A program made the translations under genes and the position numbers. The notes under the pieces were generated by a model. It was not told the DNA's origin, searched no databases, and saw nothing but the letters and a program-made list of their open reading frames with translations. From Prorocentrum cordatum (Eukaryota; Sar; Dinophyceae; Prorocentrales; Prorocentraceae), in NCBI GenBank assembly GCA_963575745.1, contig CAUYUJ010021682.1, positions 339,183 through 403,182 of the forward strand: a stretch of 64,000 bases of DNA, read 5' to 3'. Shown piece by piece: positions 1 to 10,459 of the stretch; the first letter of the stretch is position 1, and each line of letters opens with the position of its first letter.

Positions 1-560
1 ACCCTTTCCACGTCCTCCGGCATGTCGTCCTCTGATCCGCTCAATGGCACGCGCCTCAGCACGTCCTGTGGCAGGTCCCTGGCACATCCAGGGCACATCC
101 CTTCAGACTTCCCCTGACTCGTCCCCTGGCGCATCCCCTACTGCGCTCCTGGCACATCTTGTGGCGCGTCCGTGAGCCTGTGCCCCGTGTCGTGTCGTCC
201 CTTTTCGGAGCTGAATCGGATTTTGAGCTCGAGTTGAATGAACGTCCTGCACGTGTCGACTTCAACTAGCTTTGGGCCAGCTACTATATGCTCAGGCAGC
301 TCGAGCTTAAGATCCAGATCAGTTCGGTCAGGACTCGGATGCTAAGGAGAACTCGTTCCACAACGCTATAGAGCACAATCGCGGGATGGCACATCGCAAT
401 TCAACACGGCGCAGCACAGCACAGCCCTCGGCACGGTACATCAAGATCGATACATTCAACATTGCGTTTGCTTGTCGCCCAATCAGGCGTTTTGAAAACG
501 TTGTCGTGCCGCACATTTCTATGTTCTTTTCTGTGTGTGTGGGTCGATTATGTTCATCTC
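1..560 (+). repeat. Dispersed repeat family I, copy A (5' end cut by window)
   Basis: The head is rich in repeated CCTGGCRCRTCCC blocks (about 1-180). The body contains phrases that recur in order elsewhere: a CTCGAGCTTAAGATCCAGAT block, an ATAGAGCACAA block, a CACGGTACATCA block, and the end GGGTCGATYATGTT. The same order is seen at 15,590-16,200, 18,710-19,275, 26,510-27,200 and 55,575-56,205, and in reverse complement at 16,250-16,680, 19,276-19,775 and 19,780-20,130. No credible protein is encoded. Confidence 0.7.
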
Positions 561-1240
561 ACACTTTTATGGAAGGGTGGTTTGCATGTTACGTTGCGGA
601 TTGATTGTTTTCGGGTTTCTATTGTATTCCAGTTCTCTGAATGCATATTGGACGTTGCGTTTCCTGACAGAGTCTGGGTACGTGGGTCTTTTCCCACCAC
701 CACACTCTTCATATGGCGGTCAGGTCCTCATCGTTTCCCATACCTCCTCCATCCGCTCGCGCCCCCCATCTGACCACTAGACGCGTCGGTAGGGCGGGCC
801 TGGCATGTCGCATGTCACCGTTTATGACCCGACGGCTGGATTATCAGCGTTTGCATTGATAAAAGGGGCCGTTTTCAAAATGGGATTAGCCACCTTGTCG
901 CCGCGCATACTCGTCGTAACCAAATCCAGCATCTTCTGTTTTCGTTGGAGCGTGGCGCACATACGCGTTGAAAGCTTCCAGCAGTTGCACAAGTGAAAAT
1001 AGGTCTTTTCCAGATGTGGTTTCAAGTCAGCGCCGCGCAGAATGTTTTCTTCAAAATTCCCAGCGGTTCGCACGGATGGAGGGGATATCGCCAGAGCGCT
1101 TCTCCCCAAGATTTACACGGATGGAGGGAGATTATTTCCATCCGTTTTGTGGTGTTGGGTCTCCTTGCGTCACATTTCCTTCTGCCGCTCCTTCCTCCTC
1201 CCATCCGTGCCTCTGCCCTCCGCATGTTTGTGTTTCGGCA
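561..1240. other. No gene recognised
   Basis: Only short chance reading frames are present. I see no domain, RNA gene or strong repeat, apart from two ACGGATGGAGG-type words near 1,070-1,130. Confidence 0.5.
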
Positions 1241-1244
1241 CACT

Positions 1245-1940
1245 CAGTGCAGCATTTCGTGGCCCCGTGGGGAGCCCCATCGAAGGTCCCAGCGGCAGGG
1301 TCCACATGGCGGCGCATTTCGGTGCACCTTGAGTTCAGCCGAAGGCCCCAGTAGCAGGGTCCACATGGCGGCGCCGCTCCATTTTGACGCACCCCTCACA
1401 CGGTTCGTGGCCCAATAGGGAGCTCCATCGAAGGCCCTTGTAGCGGGGTCAGATGTCGGCGCCGCTCCATTTTGGCGCACCCCTCACACAGTTCGTAGCC
1501 CCATAGGGAGCTCCACCAAAGGCCCCAGTAGCAGGGTCCACGTGGTGCCGCCCCATTTTGGCGCACCTTTCACACGGTTCTGGGGCCCCGGTGGCAGGGT
1601 CCACATGGTGGCGCCGCCAAATTTTGGCGCACACCTTACACGGTTCGTGGCTCCATAGAGCTCAGCCGGAGCCGGCATGGTCCACATGGCGCGCCGCTCC
1701 ATTTTGGCGCACTTTTCAGACGTTCTCGTGGCCCCAGAAGGATTTCAGCCGGAGGCCCCAGTGGCAGAGTCCAGATGGCGGCGCCGCTCCGTTTTGGCGC
1801 ACCCCTCACACAGGTTGTAGCCCCGTAGGAAGTTCCATCGAAGGCCCCAGTAGCAGGGTCCACATGGCAGCGCCGCCTCCTCTTTGGCGCACCCCTCACA
1901 CGGTTCGTGCCCCCAGATGGAGTTCCATAGAAAACGGTGC
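1245..1940. repeat. Minisatellite, ~90-bp unit, about 7 copies
   Basis: The core GCGCCGCTCCATTTTGGCGC recurs near 1,370, 1,459, 1,547, 1,612, 1,690, 1,782 and 1,872, mostly 88-92 bp apart with two shorter units. Each unit also carries a GGCCCCAGTAGCAGGGTCC block. Reading frames across it are by-products of the repeat. Confidence 0.8.
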
Positions 1941-3430
1941 CACAACATAGTACTCACAATTGCATATGGTTGAGGTTGTTGCCAGGATAATTGTTTGAAG
2001 TTGTTTTAGTATTATCATCATCATCATCATCATCCGAATGGTGAATCGTCGAAAATTTCACATCTTTCACACGGATGGAGGGCGGTCCCGTTTTATCGCA
2101 GTGTTATTTCTGTTTTCTTCTGGACTGTATGATTGACTCGTCGCCGCTCTTGTAGCAAGAAACATAAATGGCAGCTCTCGCGGGGCGCGTGCCCATCCGT
2201 ATGCTCCCGTCGTCTCTGTCAAGGAGGTGGAGGCGGAGGAGGAGGAGGAGGAGAAGGTTCGTGTTTTTGTTCGCATTGACCCTTTTGGTCGGTGTGATGC
2301 CCCCCGTCTCCCTCACCGTCTCCTCCCGCCGGTGCAGGGCTCAGCGAGGCCACGGGGCCTCGCGCCGCCGCGTCGGCCACTCGGGGCCGCCCCAGCAGTC
2401 CAACAGTGGCCCGCTTGGACGCCCTCAGCCCAGAGCCCAGAGCGGAATGGCCTACGGAGGTAGCCCACGGCGTCCAGGACTGATCCGCCGGACGGTTCCC
2501 CGTCCGCGGCCCCGCCGGCGTGGAAGCGTTCTCTCTCTCTCTCTCTCTCTTCAGGTCCCGCAGAGAGACCCACATCCGCTTACAGCCAGCCACATACTGC
2601 CTCAGCAAGGCAAGGCTCCGATCACGAGCGGCAGACATATCCGTATTCGCGCCCTCGCGGTCTGGAATCCGTGGCGCGACCCGGTACCCAGTCGTAGAAA
2701 AACGTTCCGCGCGGGGCACCCGCGAAAAAACAGACCGTATCCGCGGGGTCGTAGTCTAAGGGCCCGGCCCGCGAGGCCGCGGATACGGATTCGTTTTTCT
2801 CCCACGATCCAGGGCCCCCCTCCCAGACGGCAACCACAGTACACAAGCTGGTTTCGTAGCGCGCCTGGAAGGGTGGGAGGGTCTTCGAAAGACGTGCTGG
2901 AAGTAGCTACCAGGCATACGTGTCGGCATACCGACAAGTCACAGTTTCGAAAGCCAGAACAGTACGGTTCTTGATATCTTTTTGATGAGGTGCTCAAAGG
3001 GGGAAGAAGTTTGAACCCGAAGATTCCCCGGAAACCCAAAACGGGCAGGGCCAATCCCGAAATCCCGACGGGCTCGAAACCCAGAAATGTTGGAGGCCCA
3101 AACCTGGAAATCCAGGAGGGGCGAGATCCGACAAGTTGGGAGGGGGCTTACTAGAAAAGTTGAGGAAGGGATCTCAAAGGAGACAGGGCGAGGTAGCATG
3201 CGGCAGGAGGAGGTCGAAGGAGTGGGAGGGGGCAGGAGATGGTAGCAGGGACGAGGAAGTAAAATGAGGCAGGGTGCAGCTGGAGGAGGCTCGTGTACGT
3301 AGGAGGACGTAGGGTAAGGCAGACGGAGGTATGAGACCTACGAGGGCAACGGAGAGGGTTGTAGGGCCCTACACAGTTCACACGTGGATTTCTTGGGCTT
3401 ATCGGGTTCAGGGTAGCGTGTCGGCGCGTG
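1941..3430. other. No gene recognised
   Basis: The stretch holds a short (ATC)n run near 2,015, a GGAGG-rich run near 2,223-2,260 and a (CT)n run at about 2,528-2,550. There are longish overlapping frames on both strands, but none has a recognisable domain. Confidence 0.45.
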
Positions 3431-3559
3431 GTGTTTTCCATCGGGTACCTCAGCGTGGTCTGGTTGTGGCTTTCGTCGGTTTTTGCGGTTGTTTTGAGGT
3501 GTTTTTCGTTGTGTTTATTTGTCGTTGCTCTGTTGCGAATGGAGTGGCGGTGTATTTGT

Positions 3560-4300
3560 TCCCGCCCCGCAGCGTTGTCACGTGGCGAATCGAATGGAGT
3601 ACGTGTTTTCGCCTCCCAGGCGCTGCCACGTGGCGACTATAGTGAGACGTGTATACTTTCGGCCCGCGCAGCATTGCCGCGTGCCTAGTAGAGCGGAGGT
3701 GTATTTCTTGTTCGCTTCCCCTGTCATGGCCACGTGGCGGGTAGAGGGATTTTGTTTTTGTTTGCCTCTCAGGCCTTGCCACGTTGCGTCGCCATGTGGC
3801 CGGTAGAGTAGAGTAGCATGTGCTCCGGGCCCGTTTGGTTGCCACGTGCCGAGTAGAGTGGATGTAAGATGAACGCTGCAGCGCGGCACAGGCGGAGGCG
3901 TTACCTCAATGGTATGCATCCCAGGTGCGGCGAAAATGCTGTGATACTCGCTAGCTGGTCGATATCACGCCGTGCATCCGTCCCTGAGGCGCCAGTTGCC
4001 ACACAGGCCAGTGGATATCCTTTCGTTGCCAGCCGATTGCTCTGCAGTCACCACGCACGGTATGAAAAAGTAAGGTCGATTCGCCCCGCATGCGCTGCCA
4101 CGTGGCGAGTTCAGTGCAGCAGTAATTGTTCCCCTTTCCGCGTCTCGCCACTTGGCAAGGAGAGTGGAGCACGATTTGTTCCGCCGCCTTGGTGTTGCCA
4201 CGTGGCGCAAGCGGGCGCAAGCGCGTCGGCGGTCGGGCGGGCGGTCGCGCGGGCGGGCGGGCGGGCACGGGCGTTCGCCACGTGGCAGTGCGCAGTGGGC
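3560..4300. repeat. Degenerate minisatellite built on the palindrome GCCACGTGGC
   Basis: GCCACGTGGC or one-base variants recur about every 50-70 bp (near 3,573, 3,626, 3,730, 3,776, 3,840, 4,097, 4,197, 4,276). They are followed by GAGTAGAGTGGAG-like words and then TTTGTTCCCGCC-like words. CACGTG is an E-box/G-box type palindrome; any protein-binding role here is inference. Confidence 0.65.
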
Positions 4301-4447
4301 GGAGGCGGTTCCCTCCAGGCGCGCTGAGCCCGTAGAGGAAAGAAAGACCGCCGGAGGGCAAGAACCCACCCTGTTTTCTGGGGCGCCTATTCTCGACAGC
4401 TGCTCTGCTGGTCACTCACTCGTGCTCCCCGTCCCACGGGCGCCAGG

Positions 4448-4553
4448 AGGGCAACCTCGAGTACCGCCCGTGGGACGGCGAGGGCGAAGTGGCCGTGTAC
4501 GCGTACCGTCCAGGCGAAGCGGCCGTCTTCGACGGCAAGCTCGCGCACAGGAC
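4448..4553 (+). CDS. Orphan exon resembling a 2-oxoglutarate/Fe(II) dioxygenase C-terminal core
   Basis: After a possible acceptor (CAG at about 4,445-4,447), the plus frame reads EGNLEYRPWDGEGEVAV followed by YRPGEAAVFDGKLAHRT, with the GC-rich third positions of a coding exon. In the 2OG-Fe(II) oxygenase (prolyl hydroxylase-like) fold, a late strand of the form G-x-x-x-F-D-G-x-L-x-H-R carries the distal metal-binding His and is followed by a residue contacting 2-oxoglutarate. The proximal HxD motif is not in this exon and I find no flanking exons nearby. The segment is therefore either one exon of a widely spaced gene or a dead fragment. The family call rests on this short motif alone. Confidence 0.35.
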
Positions 4554-4599
4554 CCCAGGGGAGGCAGTTTGGCTCCTTCCTCCTCCTCCTCTTCCTCTT

Positions 4600-5360
4600 A
4601 CTCCTTCCTGGACTGAGCGCGGATCAATTAGTTCAGTCCGGCAGGTTTTCTTTTCTGTCGGCCTCTGGGGCTGTGTCCAGGCCCAAGAACCATCAGAAGT
4701 GGTTACGGGACGAAGAGTGGTCTTTCGGACGGGGTCGAGACATCGGAGGCCTCCAGATTCAAGAGCCCACTGTACTGGCACAGGCCCAGGGGAATGCTTG
4801 TCTTTATCCCTGCGAAACCGCGACCCAACCGCCGCCGCGCGAAATGCTAAGCGATGCTCCCGCGTGGAAGTGCAGTTCCTTGGGACGTACTGGGCGTTAT
4901 GACATGCACGCGTGGCATAGTCGATCTCATTCAACCGCGCACACGAGCGAGCGCATTGCTTGCGCATCGGATGCAGCTCAACGGATGCAGCCCAACCGTA
5001 TGAGCGCATAATACATGTTCGTGCGGAGACGCTGCGCGCGCAAGGGAAATGCTCTGTGCCCTCGCTGTGCGCACCCCACATGTTTTGGATGCCCCACGGG
5101 TGCGCGGAATCTCCCGAAATAGAGGCCGCGCGATTACCCTGTGACGTACCCAACCCATTTGTATCATGGGAGACGAGGAGTTGGCCGAAACTTGCACGGA
5201 CAATCAAATTGCAGGTTCCGTTGTTTATATGGAAGCTACTTGGGACACGCGCCAATGGAATGATGCGCAGGAGAACCATACAAGAACGAGGGGCGACAAC
5301 TACAGGCTCGAAGAGGACACGGGGAGTCGGGAACGAAGAGCAGGAGAAAGACGTGCGGGA
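4600..5360. other. No gene recognised
   Basis: Plus-strand frames are open over several hundred bases but have no recognisable domain. A degenerate CGCAT/GATGCAGC word cluster lies at about 4,950-5,010. Confidence 0.45.
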
Positions 5361-5364
5361 AGCC

Positions 5365-6045
5365 CACTGCGCTGGGCCCCCCAGCAGGCCTCGAAAGTGG
5401 CGACAGTTTCACAGATCGCAGCCCCCCAGGGATGGCGAGGTCCCATTTGAATCCGCCGTGGGTACCCACTGTGCTGGGCCCCCCAGCAGGCCTCGAAAGG
5501 GGCGACAGTTTCACAGATCGCAGCCCCCCAGGGATGGCGAGGTCCCACTTGAATCCGCCGTGGGTACCCACTGTGCTGGGCCCCCCAGCTGCCCTCGAAT
5601 GTGGCGACAGTTTCACAGATCGCAGCCCCCCAGGGATGACGAGCTCCCATTTGTATCCGCCGTGGGTGCCCACTGTTCTGGGCCCCCCAGCAGGCCTCGA
5701 AAGGGGCGACAGTTTCACAGATCGCAGCCCCCCAGGGATGGCGAGGTTCCATTTGAATCCGCCGCGGGTGCACACTGTGTGAGGCCCCCCAGCAGGCCTC
5801 GAAAGTGGCGACAGTTTCACAGATCGCAGCCCCCCAGGGATGGCGAGGTTCCATTTGAATCCGCCGCGGGTGCACACTGTGTTGGGCCCCCCAGCAGCCC
5901 TCGAAAGTGGCGACAGTTTCACTGATCGCAGCCCCCCGGGGATGGCGAGGTCCCATTTGAATCCGCCGCGGGTGCCCACTGTGCTGGGCCCCCCAGCAGC
6001 CCTCGAAAGTGGCGACAGTTTCACAGATCGCAGCCCCCAGCAACC
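5365..6045. repeat. Tandem array, exact 102-bp unit, about 7 copies
   Basis: The word GTTTCACAGATCGCAGCCCC recurs at about 5,407, 5,509, 5,611, 5,713, 5,815, 5,917 and 6,019, always 102 bp apart. 102 is divisible by three, so several frames stay open through the array on both strands. The copies differ by a few substitutions only, which suggests recent or homogenised amplification. Confidence 0.9.
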
Positions 6046-6377
6046 CTCGAAACGCAGCGACGAGTCAGGTAAAAGGCAGGGGGGAAGAAAGGGACGGGAG
6101 GGGGTGGGAAGGTTCGCGCGAGCAGTGCTCTATTCAAAACGAGAACCCAACGCAGGAGGGTTGGGAAAAAACAAACTCCATCGCGCGCATTGCATGCTTT
6201 CCCCGGAGAAAGGGCAGAAGTTTAGGGCTTTCGTTTGGGATGGTAATGTGTCCCTGGTGCCATCCTGGGGGTGAGCCTGCGGAACTGTTCCTGACCACGT
6301 AGTTTGACGCCTCCAGGCCACCCAGAAAAAGTATCCAGCATTGTTGCCCGAAGTTGGAAACACGAGTTTTCCTTATC

Positions 6378-6406
6378 AATTCTGGCTCAAGCCATTCTGG
6401 CTCAAA
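6378..6406 (+). other. Tandem double relic of the dinoflagellate spliced leader
   Basis: Two copies of the 3' part of the dinoflagellate spliced leader lie head to tail: ATTCTGGCTCAAG (6,379-6,391) directly followed by CCATTCTGGCTCAAA (6,392-6,406). The known leader ends CCATTTTGGCTCAAG; each copy here shares one T-to-C change and the second ends in A. Such tandem relics are the recognised trace of an mRNA that was trans-spliced, reverse transcribed back into the genome, and trans-spliced again. The first start codon of the following signal-peptide frame lies 65 bp downstream at 6,471. Confidence 0.75.
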
Positions 6407-6470
6407 CGATTTTCGCTTGGTCAGAAGAATACGCACACGCATCACCGAACCTCCCCTCGACGCGCGCGCG

Positions 6471-8053
6471 ATGATTGCCCAGAAGACGCTCGCCCGTTCG
6501 TCCCTGTTGATCCTGCTCCTCGCGCACGGCGTCTTCGGCTCGACCGCCGCGTTGGAGGTCGGCACTCAGGTTGCGAGGGCGCGAACGCCATGATGGACAC
6601 GAGTGCCGTGGTGGACGCCATGCTCCTGCAGCTCGACACGAGCGCCGCGCCCCGACAGGAGGCTCCCAGAGCCCCGGCCTCCCGCGCCGAGGCGGACGCG
6701 GCCCCGCGCCCTGCTCCCACCGGGCGTGGGCGGAGGGCAGCAGCAACACTTCCAGACGAATGGATTGTGCTCTGGCAGGGCAGCAGTTTTTATGGCGGAG
6801 TAGAGATTGAGATCACTCCGACTGCATGACGCCCTATAAACCCCGCGTTGACAGTCTGGTCCACGGCCACGTATACTTTGTTGCAGGTAGACGACACATC
6901 GTGGAGCTTGCGTGAAGCAGATGGTAACAGTTACGATCATATTATTCAGACCGTCAGTGAAAATGTATTCCGGGTGAGTTACCCGAGTGGGGCTTCTTAC
7001 GCGACTGGACGTACTAAGAGTTGGGATCTGAGTCGTGTGGGGACGTTGGCGCCTACGCCAGCGCCAGCGCCACCACCTACACCAGCTCCGACGCCAGCGC
7101 CGACGCCATCTCCTACACCAGCTCCGACGCCAGCGCCGACTGGCGCCTCCGCCAGCGCGACGGGCGACCCGCATTTGCAGAACATCCACGGTGAGCGGTT
7201 CGACTTGATGAGGCCTGGCAAGGCCGTGCTGATCCAGATCCCACGTGGAAAGCCCGCCGAGGCCGCGATGCTCACCGTGGTGGCAGATGCGCGCCAGATG
7301 GGCGCACTCTGCGGAGACCCATATTTCCTGACGCTCAACATCACAGGGGCGTGGGCAAACAAGGCAAGGGCCTGCGGGTTCATCTTCACCGCCGAGGGAG
7401 TGCGCGACGAGACGCTGAGCTGGACAAAGATCGGCCCTGTGGAGCTCGAAGTCATACACGGCCGCACGAACCAGGGCATCAAGTACTTGAACTTGTATGC
7501 GAAGCATCTGGGATATGTGGATGCTGTTGTTGGTGGACTGTTGGGAGAAGACGACCACACCGATGCAGCGCAGCCTGCCGAGGATTGCCACAAGGCTGTC
7601 TCGCTGGCGAAGGGAACGACCTGGAACATCGAAGTCACGGCCAGTTCCGAGGCTATTGCGAGCCTGCCGCAGGCTCCGTCTGAGTGCCCCATGTTCTGTG
7701 TCAATTGCAGGGCCCATCGTTACCTGCTCCCTTTTGCATTGGTATTCCTTTTGACCCTGGTACATGCTAGGATTTACAGGCAGCAGCTCCCCCCCGAGAA
7801 GGATGGTCGCGACAAATGCGACAACGCCTTTTTTGTTGCTGGTCAGCCCGAAGCACGTGGCCAATCCAAACAAAAAAAGCTGGAACCAAGTGTGTTCACG
7901 TGTCCAGGCCACCCAGAGGGGTACCTAACATGGGGCGCCCGAGCTGGAACCACGTGTTTTCACATGTCCAGGCCACCCACGGGGGGTATTGAAGATGTGG
8001 TCGTATGGCCCCCCCCAGCGTTGGGACCCACAAGAGCCAGACAATATCAATGA
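6471..8053 (+). pseudogene. Retroposed gene for a secreted GDPH/VWD-like domain protein, frame-disrupted
   Basis: The ATG at 6,471 opens a typical signal peptide (MIAQKTLARSS then a LLILLLAHGVFG core). The reading then has to change frame near 6,570-6,590 to continue as a segment beginning MMDTSAVVDAMLLQLDTSAA. That frame meets a single TGA at 6,827-6,829 and stays open after it to 8,053. After the stop come a Pro/Ala/Thr linker (about 7,051-7,140) and then TGDPHLQNIHGERFDLM (GDPH at 7,163-7,174), the pattern that starts VWD-like domains in secreted proteins. Around 7,720-7,780 there is a hydrophobic stretch that could span a membrane. The last ~170 bp is read-through into a minisatellite. 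No introns are evident and the spliced-leader relics lie just upstream, so I infer a processed, retroposed copy. The molecular function is unknown. The frame change and the TGA argue for a pseudogene, unless the frame change is a small intron. Confidence 0.55.
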
Positions 8054-8169
8054 AGCGACACCAGGTGTGTACGAACTTGGCACAGTTTCTGCTGTGAGTT
8101 TCCAGATTTCCCCCTGTGGTATCTAACCTGTCCCGAGCTGGAACCACGTGTTTTCACATGTCGAAGGCA
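7875..8169. repeat. ~64-bp minisatellite, left part, split by the copia insertion
   Basis: Degenerate copies of a unit with GAGCTGGAACCACGTGTTTT, CCAGGCCACCCAGAGGGG and TATCTAACATGG words. The array resumes at 15,085 on the far side of the copia element, and removing one AGGCA joins the two sides into a continuous unit. A reverse-complement array of the same unit lies at 20,235-20,540. Confidence 0.8.
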
Positions 8170-8258
8170 TGTTTCCCTTCACGTGCACAATCAGTGGTAT
8201 CCGTTCTTATCGATATCGTTTGACGTCCGCAGCTCATTTGTGTCAAAGGAGCGTTGCA
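8170..8258 (+). repeat. 5' LTR of copia element (89 bp)
   Basis: Starts TGTTTCCCTTCACGTGCACA and ends AGGAGCGTTGCA. It matches 14,996-15,084 except for two substitutions (G versus T at LTR position 27, C versus T at position 33). AGGCA immediately precedes it and is repeated after the 3' LTR. Confidence 0.95.
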
Positions 8259-8270
8259 TGGTAGCGGAAC
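8259..8270 (+). promoter_or_regulatory. Candidate tRNA primer-binding site
   Basis: TGGTAGCGGAAC begins directly after the terminal CA of the LTR. TGG pairs with the CCA end of a tRNA, and TGGTAGC would pair with a tRNA ending GCUACCA, as eukaryotic initiator Met tRNAs do. The match beyond seven bases is uncertain. Confidence 0.6.
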
Positions 8271-8545
8271 GTCGGTTTAACTGGCGCTCGCGCGCACCAG
8301 CCCGGCCGCGCTCCCGCGCGGCCCGCCCTGCACACTCCAGCCACGGCGTCGAACAGCGATAGCGGGGCTGCTGGTGGCGTGTGGCTGTGGGTGCCAGACG
8401 AGGAGGCTCCGGTCAAGCAGACCGACGGCAGGGTGCAGCGCAGGTGGCGCCACGTGGTGGCGAAAGTGCTGAAGCAGAAGTACCTCAAGGGTTTCTGGTC
8501 GGTGCTCGGGGAATACCTCAAGTACGTCAAGGCCAGGCAGCTGCG

Positions 8546-10459
8546 ATGAACGATCAAGAGAGGCAGGCCCTGGCCAGCCTGCAGTCGGCTGTGGAGGCGC
8601 TGAGGATCCAGAACGCACAGTTGTCACAGCAAGCCGAGCAGATGCAGCAGCAGAATGTTCAGATCAGGACGGAGCTCGTTCGGCAGGTACAGGCGCAGGG
8701 AGATCTACCACGTTTGGCCGAGCAGCTCGGCGATGCGGTGCAGAAGCTGTCTGATGAACGAAAGGATAAGTCGTCTGCGCCGGCCTTTTCCCTTGTAGAC
8801 ACCAAGGGGCTAGGCAAGCCCTCCATCTTCAAGAATGAGGAAGCAAAGTTCCTGGAGTGGTACCGCAAGACCAATGCGTACCTGACGGCAGTCTTCGGAG
8901 AGCAGTTCCGCAGGCTGCTGGAGTGGGTGGAGGATCAGGCGCAGGAGACCACGGTTATCAGCATGGAGGTTCTGGAGGCACGGTTCGGCAGCGACGACGA
9001 TGATGAAGATGAATTCATTCCAGACCTCCGCGAGAAGGTCAGCCAGCTGTACGTCGCGCTCCAGACGCTGACAGAAGGTGAGAGCTTTGCCCTGGTGATG
9101 AACACTCCCAAGGGTAACGGCGCTGAGGCTATGAGGAAGCTCATCAGGCGCTGGGACCCAGCTTCAGGAGGCAAGCGCCGCGTTCTCTTGAAGCAGATCA
9201 TGAACCCGCAGCGGTGCACCCTCAGCGACCTGTACGCCAAGCTCGAGGAATGGGAGGAGCTCATCCGCCGGTACGAGAGGAAGAAGGCCGACGGCCTGGG
9301 CAAGGTGGTCGACGATGACGTGAAGGTTGCAGCCCTGGAGACCATGGTGCCGGAAGAGCTCGAACTCCACCTCGCGATGAACAAGCATCGGTTGGACACG
9401 TCGAAGAAGGTCGTAGAGGAGATCAGGAGCTTCCTGGAGTCGAGACAGTCGCAAGGTGCCCTACTCCGACGGAAGCGAGGTGACCCAATGGACGTGGACT
9501 CGCTGTACAAAGGAGGCAAGGGCAAGTCCAAAGGTAAGGGTGACAAGAACGGCAAGAAGGGCCAGGCTCCCAAGCCGCGTGACAAGCGGACGGTGCAGTG
9601 CTGGCGCTGCGGTGGCTGGGGCCACACGTCGAATGAGTGCACAGCCCGCCTGACTGGCGGGAAGACCGGCGATGGCAAGGGCAGCAAAGGCAAAGGCAAG
9701 GGCAAGGACGCAGACAAGGACAAAGGCAAGGGCAATAATCGCCGCTGGGACACCAACTCCTTCGAGCCCGGTGCCGCGTCAAGCTCGAGCCAGCCGGTCT
9801 ACGGACACATCCGGGACGACGGCAACAACAGCACGATCACCAGCCTACCGCCCTCAGCGAGCCAGGTGGGTTCCACGAACCTTGGCTCCTTCGAGCTGTG
9901 CACGTTCGAGCTCAACAGCTTCGACGAGACCGTCGACGACCAGGAGTGGATCAGGTTCACGTTCGACTCGGGAGCGGCCGTGACCACCTTCCCTGAGAAC
10001 ACCAAGGGCGAGCGGCTCCCGGCCGATCCGAATGCGAGCTATCGGACGGCCAGCGGTGAGATCATAGCCGACTCGGGCGGGGTATGCATCCAAGGGCGAT
10101 CCGAGTGGAGCGAGCCGATCAGACTGAAGGCACGCTTGGCCAGCATCCACAAGCCGCTGGTCTCGGCCTCGCAGACTCACCGCGCGGGCCGGGCCACCTG
10201 GCTGACGAAGGAGGGTGGCTACATCTTCCCGGCCGGCTCGGACATCGTGAACCGCGTCGACGCTCTCATCCGTGATGCTGCGTGGAGTGAGTCGGGCGTG
10301 GTGCCGCTGTATGTTGAGAAGGGCATCTACGCAGGCTACATCAAGAAGAACGAGGGAGGCCACGTCAGGAGAGTCTCGTTCGGCGACCACCGCGAGAGCT
10401 GGGACTTGTGCCCGGTCGACGGCGGGTCGCCAGTCCCTCCCCGGCAGGCCTGGCCGTAA
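8546..10459 (+). CDS. gag-pr: Copia Gag-protease polyprotein
   Basis: 637 residues from the ATG at 8,546; the frame is open further upstream to about 8,381, but without an ATG. The N-terminus is a coiled-coil rich in Gln and Leu (about residues 1-75), followed by a helical Gag region. Basic Lys/Gly tracts flank a CCHC zinc knuckle (C-x2-C-x4-H-x4-C, residues about 352-365, motif CWRCGGWGHTSNEC) expected to bind the genomic RNA. The retroviral-type aspartic protease active site is FDSGA, with Asp near residue 474. Gag would build the cytoplasmic virus-like particle and the protease would mature the polyprotein. The frame ends at 10,459 and overlaps the pol frame, which lies in the -1 phase. 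Confidence 0.9.
   Translation: MNDQERQALASLQSAVEALRIQNAQLSQQAEQMQQQNVQIRTELVRQVQAQGDLPRLAEQLGDAVQKLSDERKDKSSAPAFSLVDTKGLGKPSIFKNEEAKFLEWYRKTNAYLTAVFGEQFRRLLEWVEDQAQETTVISMEVLEARFGSDDDDEDEFIPDLREKVSQLYVALQTLTEGESFALVMNTPKGNGAEAMRKLIRRWDPASGGKRRVLLKQIMNPQRCTLSDLYAKLEEWEELIRRYERKKADGLGKVVDDDVKVAALETMVPEELELHLAMNKHRLDTSKKVVEEIRSFLESRQSQGALLRRKRGDPMDVDSLYKGGKGKSKGKGDKNGKKGQAPKPRDKRTVQCWRCGGWGHTSNECTARLTGGKTGDGKGSKGKGKGKDADKDKGKGNNRRWDTNSFEPGAASSSSQPVYGHIRDDGNNSTITSLPPSASQVGSTNLGSFELCTFELNSFDETVDDQEWIRFTFDSGAAVTTFPENTKGERLPADPNASYRTASGEIIADSGGVCIQGRSEWSEPIRLKARLASIHKPLVSASQTHRAGRATWLTKEGGYIFPAGSDIVNRVDALIRDAAWSESGVVPLYVEKGIYAGYIKKNEGGHVRRVSFGDHRESWDLCPVDGGSPVPPRQAWP

Noticed and set aside
2219-2719. 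Minus frame with RDRSLALLRQYVAGCKRMWV, possibly an exon
   Set aside because: It runs straight into a GA-repeat reading RERERE and Pro/Ser low complexity; no splice signals or homology could be argued.
8381-8545. N-terminal extension of Gag before 8,546
   Set aside because: It contains no ATG and starts at GTG; the coiled-coil Gag sequence begins naturally at the ATG at 8,546.
10408-10410. GTG as a separate start codon for pol
   Set aside because: GTG is not a normal start in nuclear genes; the frame is open upstream to 10,318, so fusion to gag by frameshift is more likely.
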